NCBI RefSeq assembly: GCF_018449695.1
Contig: NZ_JAAVUY010000023.1
Location: 1-64,000, forward strand
Direction: 5' to 3'
Length of the DNA: 64,000 nucleotides
Source of the DNA: Bradyrhizobium sp. dw_411
GTDB taxonomy: Bacteria; Pseudomonadota; Alphaproteobacteria; Rhizobiales; Xanthobacteraceae
A program made the translations under genes and the position numbers. This document shows, piece after piece, positions 17,739 to 27,600 of the stretch. The number at the start of each line of letters is the position of its first letter. Positions within the stretch are counted from its first letter, which is position 1. The notes below the pieces were generated by a model. The model saw only the letters and a list, made by a program, of their open reading frames with translations, was not told the DNA's origin and did not search any database.

Positions 17739-18629
17739 TTAGTTAATAAGACCTGCATGCACCATCGCGTTGCGCACCGCCACGCGGGTGGGCTCGGACA
17801 CCGGCACCATCGGCAGGCGCAGCGTCTCGTCCATCTTGCCGAGCAGCGACAACGCGTACTTTATCGGTGCCGGGTTTGACTCGATGAAGAGATTGGTGTG
17901 CAGCGGCATCAGCTTGTCGTGCACCTTGAGCGCGGTGGCGACGTCGCCCTTCTGCCAGGCCTGGTGAAACTCCGAACACAGCCGCGGCGCGACGTTGGAG
18001 GTCACGGAAATGCAGCCATGGCCGCCATGGGCCATGTAACCGAGCACGGTGGCGTCCTCGCCCGACAATTGGTTGAAATCCTCGCCGAGCGCAGCACGTT
18101 GCTGCGACACCCGCACCATGCTCGCGGTGGCGTCCTTGACGCCGGCGATGTTCTTCAATTCGAACAGCCGCGCCATGGTGTCCACGCTCATGTCGATCAC
18201 CGATCGCGGCGGGATGTTATAGATCATGATCGGAATGCCGATGGCGTCGTTGATCGCCTTGAAGTGCTGGTACATGCCCTCTTGCGTGGGCTTGTTGTAA
18301 TACGGCGTCACCACCAGCACCGCATCGGCGCCCGCCTTCTCGGCGTGCTGCGCCAGCTCGACGGCTTCCTTGGTCGAATTGGAACCCGCGCCCGCGATCA
18401 CGGGAACGCGGCCCGCCGCCTCGTCGATGCACCATTCGACGACACGCTTGTGCTCGTCATGGCTCACGGTCGGGCTTTCGCCGGTCGTGCCGACCGGCAC
18501 CAGGCCGTGGGTACCCTCGGAAATCTGCCAGCTCACCAGCCCGCGAAACGCGGCTTCGTCGAGCGAGCCGTTTTTGAATGGCGTGACCAAGGCGGTGAAC
18601 GATCCCCGGAAATTTGTCTTGGCTGCCAT
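17739..18629 (-). CDS. dapA: 4-hydroxy-tetrahydrodipicolinate synthase
   Basis: This 296-residue class I aldolase-type TIM barrel condenses pyruvate with aspartate semialdehyde, the first committed step of lysine and meso-diaminopimelate synthesis. The Schiff-base lysine is K165 (AGVKDATAS), and Tyr137 in MIYNIPPRS is the catalytic tyrosine. The pyruvate-binding VGTTGES is present near residue 47. The start at 18629 has GGAGA 6-7 nt upstream. The feedback lysine site was not examined in detail. The gene precedes mscL and smpB on the same strand and is divergent from the lytic transglycosylase, another envelope gene. Confidence 0.96.
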   Translation of the reverse strand: MAAKTNFRGSFTALVTPFKNGSLDEAAFRGLVSWQISEGTHGLVPVGTTGESPTVSHDEHKRVVEWCIDEAAGRVPVIAGAGSNSTKEAVELAQHAEKAGADAVLVVTPYYNKPTQEGMYQHFKAINDAIGIPIMIYNIPPRSVIDMSVDTMARLFELKNIAGVKDATASMVRVSQQRAALGEDFNQLSGEDATVLGYMAHGGHGCISVTSNVAPRLCSEFHQAWQKGDVATALKVHDKLMPLHTNLFIESNPAPIKYALSLLGKMDETLRLPMVPVSEPTRVAVRNAMVHAGLIN

Positions 18630-18885
18630 GTACTTCTCCAAACGCGCGCTGCGGACCCTGCCGCCCCTATTCATACCGGGTCCGGCGATGCCGCGAAAGG
18701 CCTGAGCCATCCCGCGGCCTTATCCCACCCGTGTTCCGCGGCCAAGGACCACCCCGACAGCCGCGATTTTGCCGCGGTGATGGCGCAAACATTGGGCCGC
18801 GCGAACGTATTTGTTATTTTGTCCACATATTCAATCAAATAGACCTAGACGAGCGCCATTCCGTGATTCGCCGCAAAGGAACGCC

Positions 18886-21108
18886 GTGACCAAATCTGCC
18901 CGTGCCGCCGCATTGCGATCGACGGCAATGACGACAACCCTGGCGCTGGTTCTGGGGTTGGCGGCGTGGGCGAGCGATGCGTCGGCGGCCAAGCCCAAGA
19001 TTCCCTTGCCGAAGCCCCGTCCGATCGCACGCAACGTCATACCCAAAACCACGCCCGCAACGGCGCCTGCGTCGACCACCGCTGCCAAAAATTCTCCCGC
19101 CGTGCCGGCCACGGCCGCGATCATGCCCGCGACGCGCCAGCATGCGGCTTTGCCGCCCGCCCGCAAACCGCCGGCGACTGCGGCGGTGGCCGCGACGTCG
19201 TCGACCTCGCAGGCCGATACCGACGCGCTGGAGAATGTCATCGAACTCGTGCGCAAGCATAAGCCGGCGGATGCGACGCAGGCCGAAGCTGACATATCGG
19301 ACCCGGTTGCGCGAAAACTCGCCGAGTGGATCATCCTGCGCAGCGACGACAATGGCGCGTCGGTCGAGCGCTACCGCGCCTTCATCACGGCCAATCCGAG
19401 CTGGCCTTCGCAGACATTCCTGCGCCGGCGCGGCGAAGCGGCGCTGTGGGACGACCATCGCGACGACGCGACCGTATGGGCGTGGTTCGAGAACGACTCG
19501 CCTTTGTCCGCCAAAGGCCGCTTCGCGCTGGCGCGGGCGATGATCGGGCGCGGCGACCGGGCCAATGCGGAGCGCCTGGTGCGCGAGGCCTGGCGCAACG
19601 ATGCGATGTCGGAGGACACCGAGAACACCGCGCTCGATCTGTTCGGCGCGCTGCTGACGCCGGGCGATCAGAAGGCGCGCATGGACCTGATGGCGTACGG
19701 CACCGAGCAGGAGGCCGCCGCGCTGCGCGCCGCCAAACGGCTCGGCAGCGGCGAGGTCGCGCTGGTGAAAGCGCGGATCGCCTCCAATCGCAAGGCTTCC
19801 AACGCCCGCGCTCTGCTCGAAGCGGTCCCCGGCGAGTTGCGCAGCGATCCCGGCTACATTTTCAGCAGGATCCAGTTGCTGCGGCGGGAGGAGAAATTCC
19901 CCGAGGCCGCGCAACTGATGCTGAATGCACCAAAAGATCCCAATCGGCTCTACAATCTGGATGAATGGTGGATCGAGCGGCGGCTGCTGGCGCGCAAAAT
20001 GCTCGACGTCGGCGAGCATCGCAACGCTTACCTGATCGCGCGCGACGCCGCCCTGCCCGCGCGCGATATCTACAAGACCGAACAAGAATTCACTGCAGGC
20101 TGGATTGCGCTGCGCTTTCTCAACGATCCCGCAACAGCCGCGCAGCACTTTGCGCGTATCGGCGTCGGCAGCGTCAACCCGACCGCGCTGGCACGGGCCG
20201 GCTATTGGCAGGGCCGCGCCGCCGAAGCCGCAGGCCGCTCCCAGGATGCCCGCACCGCTTACGCCGCAGCGGCAGAGCAATCCACCAGCTATTACGGCCA
20301 ACTTGCGCGCGCCAAGCTCGGCCTGCCGCAGATCGACTTGAACGACGTGCCCACCGCCCGCGGGCGCTCGATCGAACGGCTCGAGGTGGTTCGCGCCGTA
20401 GCGCTGCTCTATGCGCTGGATGAGCGCGAAATTGCGATCCCGATTTTCGGCGACATGGGCGAGAACGGCGATCCCGATGTATTGGTGGGACTTGGCGAAC
20501 TGGCCGGGCGCAACAGCGATGCGCGCGCGATGTTGCTGGCCGGCAAGGCTGCGCTCAACCGCGGACTGCCGTTTGATTTCTATGCCTATCCGGTGAACGG
20601 AATTCCGCCGTTCAAGTCGATCGGGCCCGATGTCGAGCAAAGCATCATTTTCGCTATCGCGCGTCAGGAGAGCGCGTTCAATCCCGCCGTGGTCTCGCCC
20701 GCGCAAGCCTATGGGCTGATGCAGGTGACGCCCGATGCCGGCAAATATGTCTGCAAGAAATACGGCGCCAGTTTCGACCTCGGCCGGCTCAAGAACGATC
20801 CGGTCTACAATGCCGCATTGGGCGCGGCCGAACTCGGCGGCCTGATCGAGGACTACCGCGGCTCCTACATCATGACATTTGCGGCCTACAATGCCGGCCG
20901 CGGCAGCGTGAAGAAGTGGGTCGATCGCTATGGCGATCCGCGCGACCCCAAGGTCGACGCGGTCGACTGGGTCGAGCAGATTCCGTTCTCCGAGACGCGT
21001 AATTACGTGCAGCGGATCATGGAAAATCTGCAGGTCTATCGTGCGCGATTTGGCGGCGGAACGCGGCTCCAGATCGAGGCCGACCTGCACCGCGGCAGCC
21101 TCGAATAG
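18886..21108 (+). CDS. Soluble lytic murein transglycosylase (Slt70-like)
   Basis: This 740-residue periplasmic enzyme cleaves peptidoglycan between MurNAc and GlcNAc, forming 1,6-anhydro ends. The GTG at 18886 with AAGGA upstream gives a Sec signal peptide (hydrophobic stretch TTTLALVLGLAAWASDASA). Next comes a Pro/Ala/Thr-rich linker, then a long superhelical U-domain of TPR-like helices. The C-terminal SLT domain has the catalytic glutamate near residue 594 in ARQESAFNP, GLMQVTP, and AAYNAGRGSVKKW. Length is slightly greater than E. coli Slt70 because of the linker. It is divergent from dapA. Confidence 0.93.
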   Translation: MTKSARAAALRSTAMTTTLALVLGLAAWASDASAAKPKIPLPKPRPIARNVIPKTTPATAPASTTAAKNSPAVPATAAIMPATRQHAALPPARKPPATAAVAATSSTSQADTDALENVIELVRKHKPADATQAEADISDPVARKLAEWIILRSDDNGASVERYRAFITANPSWPSQTFLRRRGEAALWDDHRDDATVWAWFENDSPLSAKGRFALARAMIGRGDRANAERLVREAWRNDAMSEDTENTALDLFGALLTPGDQKARMDLMAYGTEQEAAALRAAKRLGSGEVALVKARIASNRKASNARALLEAVPGELRSDPGYIFSRIQLLRREEKFPEAAQLMLNAPKDPNRLYNLDEWWIERRLLARKMLDVGEHRNAYLIARDAALPARDIYKTEQEFTAGWIALRFLNDPATAAQHFARIGVGSVNPTALARAGYWQGRAAEAAGRSQDARTAYAAAAEQSTSYYGQLARAKLGLPQIDLNDVPTARGRSIERLEVVRAVALLYALDEREIAIPIFGDMGENGDPDVLVGLGELAGRNSDARAMLLAGKAALNRGLPFDFYAYPVNGIPPFKSIGPDVEQSIIFAIARQESAFNPAVVSPAQAYGLMQVTPDAGKYVCKKYGASFDLGRLKNDPVYNAALGAAELGGLIEDYRGSYIMTFAAYNAGRGSVKKWVDRYGDPRDPKVDAVDWVEQIPFSETRNYVQRIMENLQVYRARFGGGTRLQIEADLHRGSLE

Positions 21109-21211
21109 ATCCGTCCTGCCGCTTATTCATTTGAGGGTTGAGCGATAACTTGCCCGGCAATGGATGCGCGCTGGGTGGGCGCTTCGCGTGCGGGCATGCC
21201 GCAACACAAAA

Positions 21212-21264
21212 GAAAATCCCCCTCCCGATAGACGATAAACCGTCTATCGAAAGGGGGACTTTTG
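21212..21264. terminator. Long bidirectional hairpin terminator
   Basis: The hairpin pairs GATAGACG with CGTCTATC and TCCCC with GGGGA, with AAAA before and TTTT after. It lies between the convergent slt and outer-membrane protein genes and can end transcription from both. Confidence 0.75.
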
Positions 21265-21275
21265 TTAGCCAGAGC

Positions 21276-22286
21276 TTACTTGTGGTACATAGCCGGCTTT
21301 GGCGGTTCCTCAGGAGCCCACAGACGATAGCTGAGGGTCGCGAAGACCGTCGCGCCCTGAGTAACCACAGAAGGATCGAAGCCGATAGCTGCGAGGGCAG
21401 CGGGATTTGAAACCTTCGCCGAAACCTCTTGCGTCGCCCAAACCGACAAGCTCGCTGGTCCGAAATTATATTCGACGAGGCCACCAACTGCCCAAACCGA
21501 ATATTTTGAAGAGTGAAGCAGCGTGCTCTCGCCAGTTGCAAGGCAGGAGATCGGACATTTGTCATCCGTAACCTGGCCGACGAAATAAGCTACCGGACCA
21601 ACCGTCCACTTCCCGAAGGTCTTGGTAGCGGTGAAGTCCGCATGGAAGATATTACCCGTCGTGTAGTGCGTGATCCTGTTTTCAGTATTGATTTCATCGT
21701 ACATGGCGACCGACAGGTTCCAGCCATCCTTCAGATACGAAAGGATCAATTCGGGCTGGAATGTGTAGTATGGATTAGCGACGTTGCCGAGACCATTGGC
21801 ACCCGTCACAGTTCCATCGTCCAAGCCAATGCCAATACCGGTCTTGACGGCAAAGCCGCTGGTGCCGAGCTTCCAGCTCAATTCGATCGGCACGACATAG
21901 CTATTGAACATGCCGGCAGCTTGCGAGTTGATGGGACTACCGAGGCTCTGCGAGATAAAGGGTTGCACGAAGACAGCATCATAGGTCGCACCCAAGAAGG
22001 TCCAACCAGGAACGAACAGGAAGCCTTGAACGTCAACGCTTCCCTGAACTCCGGTCCTTCTTGAGCCAGGAGCATTAAGCAAAGCGGTCCCCGGGCCGGT
22101 CAGGTTCGATTGATACGTGAATATTTGGTTGAACATATAGATGCCCGGCGGCGGAACACCGGCGCTCGCTCCGATAAAAGCACCCGCCTTCGTTAGTACG
22201 TTGCCGCCCTCGGTTGCATGCGCCGGCGAAAATGCGAACGCGGCGAGACCCGCTGCCGCAAGGAGCGCTTTACTGTTTAATTTCAT
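21276..22286 (-). CDS. Outer-membrane MetA/SphA-type protein
   Basis: This 336-residue protein has a signal peptide (ALLAAAGLAAFAFSPAHATEGG) and many alternating hydrophobic beta-strand segments ending in an aromatic-rich C-terminus, consistent with an outer-membrane beta-barrel. The repeating Trp/Tyr-rich strands and the internal GWNLSVAMYDEINTENRI resemble the 'MetA-pathway of phenol degradation' or SphA-like family, which includes putative transporters for hydrophobic or aromatic substrates. The substrate is unknown. Codon use is less GC-rich than its neighbours (many A/T third positions), so high expression or transfer is possible. Confidence 0.72.
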   Translation of the reverse strand: MKLNSKALLAAAGLAAFAFSPAHATEGGNVLTKAGAFIGASAGVPPPGIYMFNQIFTYQSNLTGPGTALLNAPGSRRTGVQGSVDVQGFLFVPGWTFLGATYDAVFVQPFISQSLGSPINSQAAGMFNSYVVPIELSWKLGTSGFAVKTGIGIGLDDGTVTGANGLGNVANPYYTFQPELILSYLKDGWNLSVAMYDEINTENRITHYTTGNIFHADFTATKTFGKWTVGPVAYFVGQVTDDKCPISCLATGESTLLHSSKYSVWAVGGLVEYNFGPASLSVWATQEVSAKVSNPAALAAIGFDPSVVTQGATVFATLSYRLWAPEEPPKPAMYHK

Positions 22287-22966
22287 GTGTCCCCCTAATG
22301 ATGCTGTGAAACGCGGACTCCTGTCCGTCTTGCGGTCACTTTAGTTTCGCCTACGAAAAGTCACCGACGGACGAACTGAAGATGCCTATTTGTTGGACTA
22401 GGATTGCCCTGTGCCAAATGAAACGCAATTTAAACTTGTCATGTGAAACTCGATCCGCACCCTTTTTCCGGCGTGTGTTGCAAATCTGCATGCATGGCTG
22501 GCGGATCGAAAATCATTCTAAGTAACTGATTATATATGTACTTTCTCTCTCCTATTTCGCTGTGCGAGAGACAAACCGGACTCTTTGCAGCACGACCGTT
22601 CGTTGCAACGCGGGAAAAAACATCCTCATTAGACGCGATTATTGGTGCTTCGAATCGGCGCAAGGAGACGCCGTTCATTGCCCTATTTTCCGTCATATGG
22701 AAGGCTCAAGATGGGCCAAGCGAACGCAACGAAAAAATGATGCGTCGACGCGTGCCGCGGCCTTATCGCTCGCTTGCGGACCCGCATCTATCACGTGCCG
22801 CTCCACACACAGACGTCGAAATTATTGTCGATTGGGCTAATGGCCGCATTCTGTCGCGCACGGTGCGCATCGATCGCTTCAAGCTTGTTGCGCGACAGCC
22901 GCTTCGCGACGTAGGTAACCGGATGGGATTTGAACCGTCCGTAGCGACGGGAAAACCGGAGGGAAT
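22287..22966. other. 680-bp intergenic region without a supported gene
   Basis: The region is AT-richer than its surroundings and separates the outer-membrane protein from the TPR gene. Open frames on both strands start without clear ribosome-binding sites and have unusual composition, so I do not call them. The last part contains the GGAGGG ribosome-binding site of the TPR gene. Confidence 0.4.
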
Positions 22967-24112
22967 ATGCGCTTTTCGATGCTCCTCGCTGCATTGGTCA
23001 CATCGCTTGCGTTCTCCGGGCCGGTTCTGGCCGACAGTCAAAGCGATCTCAATCTTTGCAAATTTGCCGGACAGATCGGCAAGGCCGATGAAAGTATTGC
23101 GGCGTGCGACCGCGTCATCAATGATCTCAAGGTAACTGCAGCCAACCGCGCCGTCGCATTCGCCAGCCGCTGTGGATGGTGGTGGGCCAAGAAAGATTCT
23201 GATCGCGCGTTGTCGGATTGCAACGAAGCCATCAAGGCTGACAGCCGTTACGCCGCCGCCTACGTCAATCGCGGCAATGCCTACCTGCTCAAATCCGACG
23301 TCGATCACGCCTTCGCTGACTTCAGCGAAGCGATCCGGCTCGATCCAAAAAACGCATGGGCCTATACCAACCGGGGCAATCTTTACAAAAACAAGGGCGA
23401 CTTCGAGCACGCTTTAGCCGACCTGAACGAGGCGATCCGGCTCGATCCCAACTATGCCATGGTTTTCCTCGCCCGGGGCGACGTGTACAGAAGCCAGGGT
23501 GACCTCAACCGCGCCATGACCGACTTGAACGAGTCGATCCGGCTCGACTCCAATTATGCCTCGGCCTATTTCACGCGGGGGCGTCTGTCCTACATGCTGG
23601 GCAATAACCCCGGCGCGCTGGAAGACTTCACCAAGGCGATCAAGTTCGACACCGAAGATGCGACAGCCTACTTCAACCGGGGTGTCGCGTATTTTGTCGT
23701 CGGCGGTCGTCTTGCGGATGCGGTCGCGGATTTCAAGAAGGCCAGCGAGCTTAATCCAAAGGACGCCTATGCCGCGCTTTGGCGAGAGCTCGCCGAGCGG
23801 CGCACCAACAATGTCACGGGGCATCTGGCGGAGGCCGCCAAGCAACTGGATATGACGGTGTGGCCGGCGCCGGTGATCCGTCAATTCCTTGGCGAGCTGA
23901 ACGCCGAACAGACCGTCGCGGCTGCCGCCGATAACGATCCGCGAACCAAGCAGGCGCAAACTTGCGAAGCCAATTTCTACGGCGGAGAACTGGCGCTGGT
24001 GAAGAAGAACAAGAAGGAAGCATTGCGCCTGTTGAAGCTCGCGGCCGACAATTGTCCGCGAAGCTTCGTCGAGTCGACTGCCGCGATCGCGGAGTCGATC
24101 CAGATCCGCTAG
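22967..24112 (+). CDS. Periplasmic TPR-repeat protein
   Basis: This 381-residue protein has a signal peptide (MLLAALVTSLAFSGPVLA) followed by about six tetratricopeptide repeats between residues 30 and 265. Each repeat carries the pattern A-Y-x-N-R-G-x-x-Y and A-I-R-L-D-P; examples are NAWAYTNRGNLYKNKGDFEH and DATAYFNRGVAYFVVGG. The C-terminal 110 residues are not repeats and hold two cysteines (QTCEANFYGG and DNCPRSF) that could pair in the periplasm. TPR arrays act as protein-protein scaffolds, and the partner is unknown. GGAGGG sits directly upstream of the ATG. Confidence 0.8.
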   Translation: MRFSMLLAALVTSLAFSGPVLADSQSDLNLCKFAGQIGKADESIAACDRVINDLKVTAANRAVAFASRCGWWWAKKDSDRALSDCNEAIKADSRYAAAYVNRGNAYLLKSDVDHAFADFSEAIRLDPKNAWAYTNRGNLYKNKGDFEHALADLNEAIRLDPNYAMVFLARGDVYRSQGDLNRAMTDLNESIRLDSNYASAYFTRGRLSYMLGNNPGALEDFTKAIKFDTEDATAYFNRGVAYFVVGGRLADAVADFKKASELNPKDAYAALWRELAERRTNNVTGHLAEAAKQLDMTVWPAPVIRQFLGELNAEQTVAAAADNDPRTKQAQTCEANFYGGELALVKKNKKEALRLLKLAADNCPRSFVESTAAIAESIQIR

Positions 24113-24720
24113 GCGTTTTGAAAGAGAGTTACCTCAGCCCCCCTTTTGGCCGGGTGGCTTCGGTCGTTCAGGGATAAAGCAGCGCGTCACACATGGAATC
24201 GAAGCGTTGGTTCTGATTCATTCAGAGCCAATCGTACGGTGCGAGGCTATATGCTGACGTTTCGGGATTGGCGGGAATTGCCGGACGGATTAGCCGGCGG
24301 TCAGGCCGTCGTCGCTGAGCAGGTCCCTCGTCCCCCCGAAAGAGGAACACTGCTCAGCTACTTCGTGTTCGCACATACCCACAACGGGACAGCGAACTAC
24401 TTAGAACGGAACGACCTTGGGTGCCCCCCTCCGTCGCGACACCACACTTACCGAACGTCTCTGCACACGCAACATAAAGGAGGCGTTCCAAGCGCCCCCA
24501 ACCCTCTGTTTTCGGACCGATGTTGCACAAATAACACGCGCGCGTGATCGAAACCCCGTTGTAATACGGGGTCGCAGGTCTATCGGGACCTTTCCAGGGC
24601 TTTTGCTTTGATCTGGGGCGCTATCATCGGGCGCCTCCTCGGAACTAAATCGCCGGGAATTCGCCGGAGCGCAATTGGCCGCTTGCGGCTCGCCCCCGCG
24701 TCGGGCATATCGGCGCCAAC
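24113..24720. other. 608-bp region before tRNA-Ser without a supported gene
   Basis: No frame here has convincing start signals or protein character. A fragment (GGTTCTGATTCATTCAGAGCC) resembles the small palindrome at the end of the 62721-62894 repeat. Several short hairpins (for example around CCCGTTGTAATACGGG) lie close to the tRNA, but none was assigned to a known RNA. Confidence 0.35.
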
Positions 24721-24814
24721 GGAGCTGTGGCCGAGTGGCTGAAGGCGGCGGTTTGCTAAACCGTTATAGGGTTGTAAAGCCCTATCGAGGGTTCGAATCC
24801 CTCCGGCTCCGCCA
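24721..24814 (+). tRNA. tRNA-Ser (anticodon GCU)
   Basis: This is a complete class II cloverleaf with encoded CCA. The acceptor strands are GGAGCTG and CGGCTCC with G73, the D arm is GCCGAGTGGCTGAAGGC, and the anticodon loop TTGCTAA gives GCU, reading AGC/AGU. The long variable arm is built on TAGGG...CCCTA, and the T arm is GAGGGTTCGAATCCCTC. All serine identity elements are normal, so this is a useful reference for the odd tRNA at 47009-47103. Confidence 0.96.
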
Positions 24815-24881
24815 TCCCTGCGATTTTGCTTTCCACGAACAAGATAGCCGGCCGGCGCACGATCGATCCGGGTCTTGTTTC

Positions 24882-26039
24882 ATGATGACTAGACTTGCCA
24901 TTTCCGGCTATCGCTCGCTGCGCGACATCCGCTTGTCGATCGGCGCGCTTAATGTCGTCACTGGTGCCAATGGCAGTGGTAAATCCAGCCTATATCGCGG
25001 ACTGAGGCTCCTGGCAGACGTCGCACAGGGTCGCATCATTCACTCGTTGGCCTCCGAGGGAGGCCTGCAATCGACATTGTGGGCGGGCCCCGAAGCATTT
25101 TCCCGGGCCATGAAGGCCGGCGCGCAGCCGGTGCAGGGTCTGGTCCGCAAAAATCCCGTTGGTCTGAAGCTGGGATTTTCCGGGACCGATTATGGTTATG
25201 CCATCGATCTTGGCCTGCCATTGCCGGATTCGCGTTCGAAATTCTCGAGCGATCCGGAAATCAAGGTTGAAAGCCTATGGACCGGTGAACGGCTCGGACG
25301 GGCCAACGCATTTGCCGTTCGTAACGGTCCCTCGGTGCGGATTCGAAACGACAGCGGCGAATGGCGGCAAGCCTACCAACACCTCGCCTCTTTCGACAGC
25401 ATGATGACCCACTGCGGCGATCCCCGCGACGGGCTCGAACTTCTGACGCTGCGCGAGCGGATGCGGGACTGGCGGTTTTACGACCATCTCCGAACTGATC
25501 GGGAAGCGCCTTCGCGCAGGCCGCAGATCGGCACCTACACGCCGGTACTGGCGAGTGATGGATCGGATTTGGCCGCAGCCGTGCAAACCATCCGCGAAAT
25601 CGGCGACGCCGAAACAATGGACACCGCCATTGCCGATGCTTTTCCCGGCGCGCATATCGAGGTGAACGACACAAACGGATATTTCGAACTCGAAATGTAT
25701 CAGCACGGCCTGCTTCGGCCGCTCAGTGCCGCCGAATTATCTGACGGCACTCTGCGCTATCTTCTGCTCGTCGCAGCACTGCTCTCGCCACGGCCACCAG
25801 CCTTGATGATCCTCAACGAACCGGAAACCAGCCTGCATCCGGATTTGCTGCCGCCGCTCGCCCGCTTGATTGCGCAGGCGTCGAAACATTCGCAGATGAT
25901 CCTGGTTTCACACGCGCAGGCGCTGGTTTCCGCGCTGGACGCCGAAACCGAAAGCCGGCAGATCGTACTGGAGAAGCAATTGGGCGAAACCATCGACCGG
26001 GACGGCACAACGCCCGACTGGACGTGGCCTTCGCGATAA
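24882..26039 (+). CDS. AAA-family ATPase (RecF/OLD-like, SMC-type nucleotide-binding domain)
   Basis: This 385-residue protein has an ABC/SMC-type ATPase fold. The Walker A is TGANGSGKSSLYRGL near residue 33, an ABC-signature-like SAAELSDGTLRYLLL appears around residue 285, and the Walker B is ALMILNEPETSLHP. Such proteins include RecF-like and OLD-type ATPases, and stand-alone forms often have unknown roles. No TOPRIM nuclease domain follows, so it is not a full OLD nuclease. The ATG at 24882 lies 67 nt after the tRNA-Ser end, a common position for horizontally acquired genes, but no integrase or repeat of the tRNA end is present. Confidence 0.8.
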   Translation: MMTRLAISGYRSLRDIRLSIGALNVVTGANGSGKSSLYRGLRLLADVAQGRIIHSLASEGGLQSTLWAGPEAFSRAMKAGAQPVQGLVRKNPVGLKLGFSGTDYGYAIDLGLPLPDSRSKFSSDPEIKVESLWTGERLGRANAFAVRNGPSVRIRNDSGEWRQAYQHLASFDSMMTHCGDPRDGLELLTLRERMRDWRFYDHLRTDREAPSRRPQIGTYTPVLASDGSDLAAAVQTIREIGDAETMDTAIADAFPGAHIEVNDTNGYFELEMYQHGLLRPLSAAELSDGTLRYLLLVAALLSPRPPALMILNEPETSLHPDLLPPLARLIAQASKHSQMILVSHAQALVSALDAETESRQIVLEKQLGETIDRDGTTPDWTWPSR

Positions 26040-26172
26040 TTCTACCGACGCTCTGCCATCCAGCCGGATTACAGAACCGTAAGTAAATGGCGGCTCGCTA
26101 AAGAAGAGTTGAACGGAACGGATGAGCGGATGACGCGGTTGTCTCCTATCTAATGGAGACGGAGATCACCCC

Positions 26173-26430
26173 ATGAAAGTTACAACCAAAGTCACAACCA
26201 TCGCGCTGGCAACGGCGCTCACGCTCACCAGCACGTTTGCGCTGGCGCAAACCACCGGCACGGAGGGATACGGATCCGTCGTGGCGCCTTCGGTCGGGTC
26301 ATACCAGACCTCTATCGGTTCTTCGAACGTGGTACCGACGTGGAGGAACACCGGCCCCGCAGCGATTACGCGTAGCTCTTCGGCGCGTGCCACGAGGCAA
26401 GCGCGCACCGGTATGACTGTCAGCAGATAG
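26173..26430 (+). CDS. Small secreted protein
   Basis: This 85-residue protein has a clean Sec signal peptide (VTTIALATALTLTSTFALAQ, probable cleavage after ALA) and a Ser/Thr/Gly-rich mature part of about 60 residues without cysteines or recognised domains. The mature region ends in a basic segment (SSARATRQARTGMTVSR). A GGAG lies a little far (about 10 nt) from the ATG. Function is unknown. Confidence 0.6.
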   Translation: MKVTTKVTTIALATALTLTSTFALAQTTGTEGYGSVVAPSVGSYQTSIGSSNVVPTWRNTGPAAITRSSSARATRQARTGMTVSR

Positions 26431-26534
26431 AACGCCGCCGCGCATATGCCGGCATCGATGGCTTCGGCGCCGCCCGGAAGCGACGGTAATCGAAGCAACA
26501 AGCGAAGGGGCGCGACAGCCCTCCCCTGACAGGC

Positions 26535-26804
26535 TCAATGCTGCGTCGTCATCCAGGCCCGGGCTTCGCGCTGGGCGGTGGCGATTTCAACTTCCGACAT
26601 CATCTCGGCGACCTCGCGGCGCATCGCAATGGCATCGGCGCGGCCTTTCACGGCGGCGAGGTTGAACCATTTATGCGCGGCGACCAGATTGACCACGCCG
26701 GAACGGCCGCTTGCCCAGTACAGTCCGCGCTCGAACAACACATCCGGGATCGCGTTTGCGTCCACCGGCGTTGCGGTATCCAGATCGATGTGCCCCTGAA
26801 ACAT
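26535..26804 (-). CDS. Small Sel1-repeat-like protein
   Basis: This 89-residue cytoplasmic protein has one Sel1/TPR-like unit in its middle: LFERGLYWASGRSGVVNLVA then AHKWFNLAAVKG, the typical 'A-x-KWFxLAAxxG' ending of a Sel1 repeat. GGGGAT lies 7 nt before the ATG. Sel1 repeats mediate protein contacts, and no partner can be inferred from the neighbourhood. The C-terminal 30 residues form a helix rich in Glu and Ala. Confidence 0.72.
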   Translation of the reverse strand: MFQGHIDLDTATPVDANAIPDVLFERGLYWASGRSGVVNLVAAHKWFNLAAVKGRADAIAMRREVAEMMSEVEIATAQREARAWMTTQH

Positions 26805-27600
26805 CTGTTATCCCCTTTTTTGATTTTTTGACCGCGCTGCTCCGAGCGCGGCCCCCGTCCAACTGTTAAAAACGCCCTTGTTACCCAACCGCCGTTTGCC
26901 GGCTTGTTGGGATCATCATGACCCATCAAATTTGAAGAGCAGTTTAAGTATCGCGATGAATGCGGCGTAAACGATTGGCGGTCGCGCATGCCTGAGAAAT
27001 CGCAAAAGCCGCGGTTTTGCAGGGCTTACTGCCGCTTTCGGGAATTTGGTTTACCGTGCCATTTCGCTAAACGATAACCATTGGCCGCAAACGCCTTGGC
27101 ATCCGCCGTCATCGTCGCCCGCCGCCGGGTCGAAGCTGGCACTTCCCGGATAAACTGCACGGGTGCGTCGTCCGGCCCGCCCTGCCATTACGGAACGCCA
27201 ACGCATAAAAGCCCCGGCTCGATGCCGTGGCTGATCAGGACATGCATTTAAGGATTAAAAGGATTTCGATCTTGGCGCCGCGCCGGGCGCTATCGGCACC
27301 GGCAGGGAACGAGGGCGTCGGCGAACACGTCAGGACCAGATTTCAACCGGGCTTTGCGGCCCCGCGAAATTGCGGACCTCAAGATCCGCACCGAACGAAG
27401 AAAACTTGTTTCTTCTGCCGGACCGGTTTCCAAGAGCGAACTCCCGGAAGTGACGATCCAGCCGTTTGACCTGATGTCTCGCCGACACCCTCTTTCGTCG
27501 ACCAGAGCCTGCTTTCAAAATCCGCTTCGAGAAGCAAACTATCCTGAAGGCTCTTGTGACGTGCCGGCATCAAGCCGCCGGCAATTTTTCAGAAGCGAGA
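26805..27600. other. 796-bp intergenic region without a supported gene
   Basis: Candidate frames on either strand lack ribosome-binding sites and have low-complexity composition with many rare codons. No tRNA, family repeat or strong terminator was recognised. It may hold regulatory sequence for the Sel1-like gene upstream on the minus strand. Confidence 0.35.

Noticed and set aside
18835..21090. Long minus-strand frame of 751 codons opposite the lytic transglycosylase
   Set aside because: Antisense shadow of a well-supported gene with no recognisable domain.
22536..23135. Plus-strand frame of 199 codons overlapping the TPR gene start
   Set aside because: It overlaps the signal-peptide-containing start of the TPR gene in another frame and lacks a ribosome-binding site.
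23250..23800. Repeated DNA segments in the TPR gene taken as a CRISPR-like or tandem repeat array
   Set aside because: The repeats follow the 34-residue TPR protein period and are in frame with divergent codons; there are no constant repeats with unique spacers.
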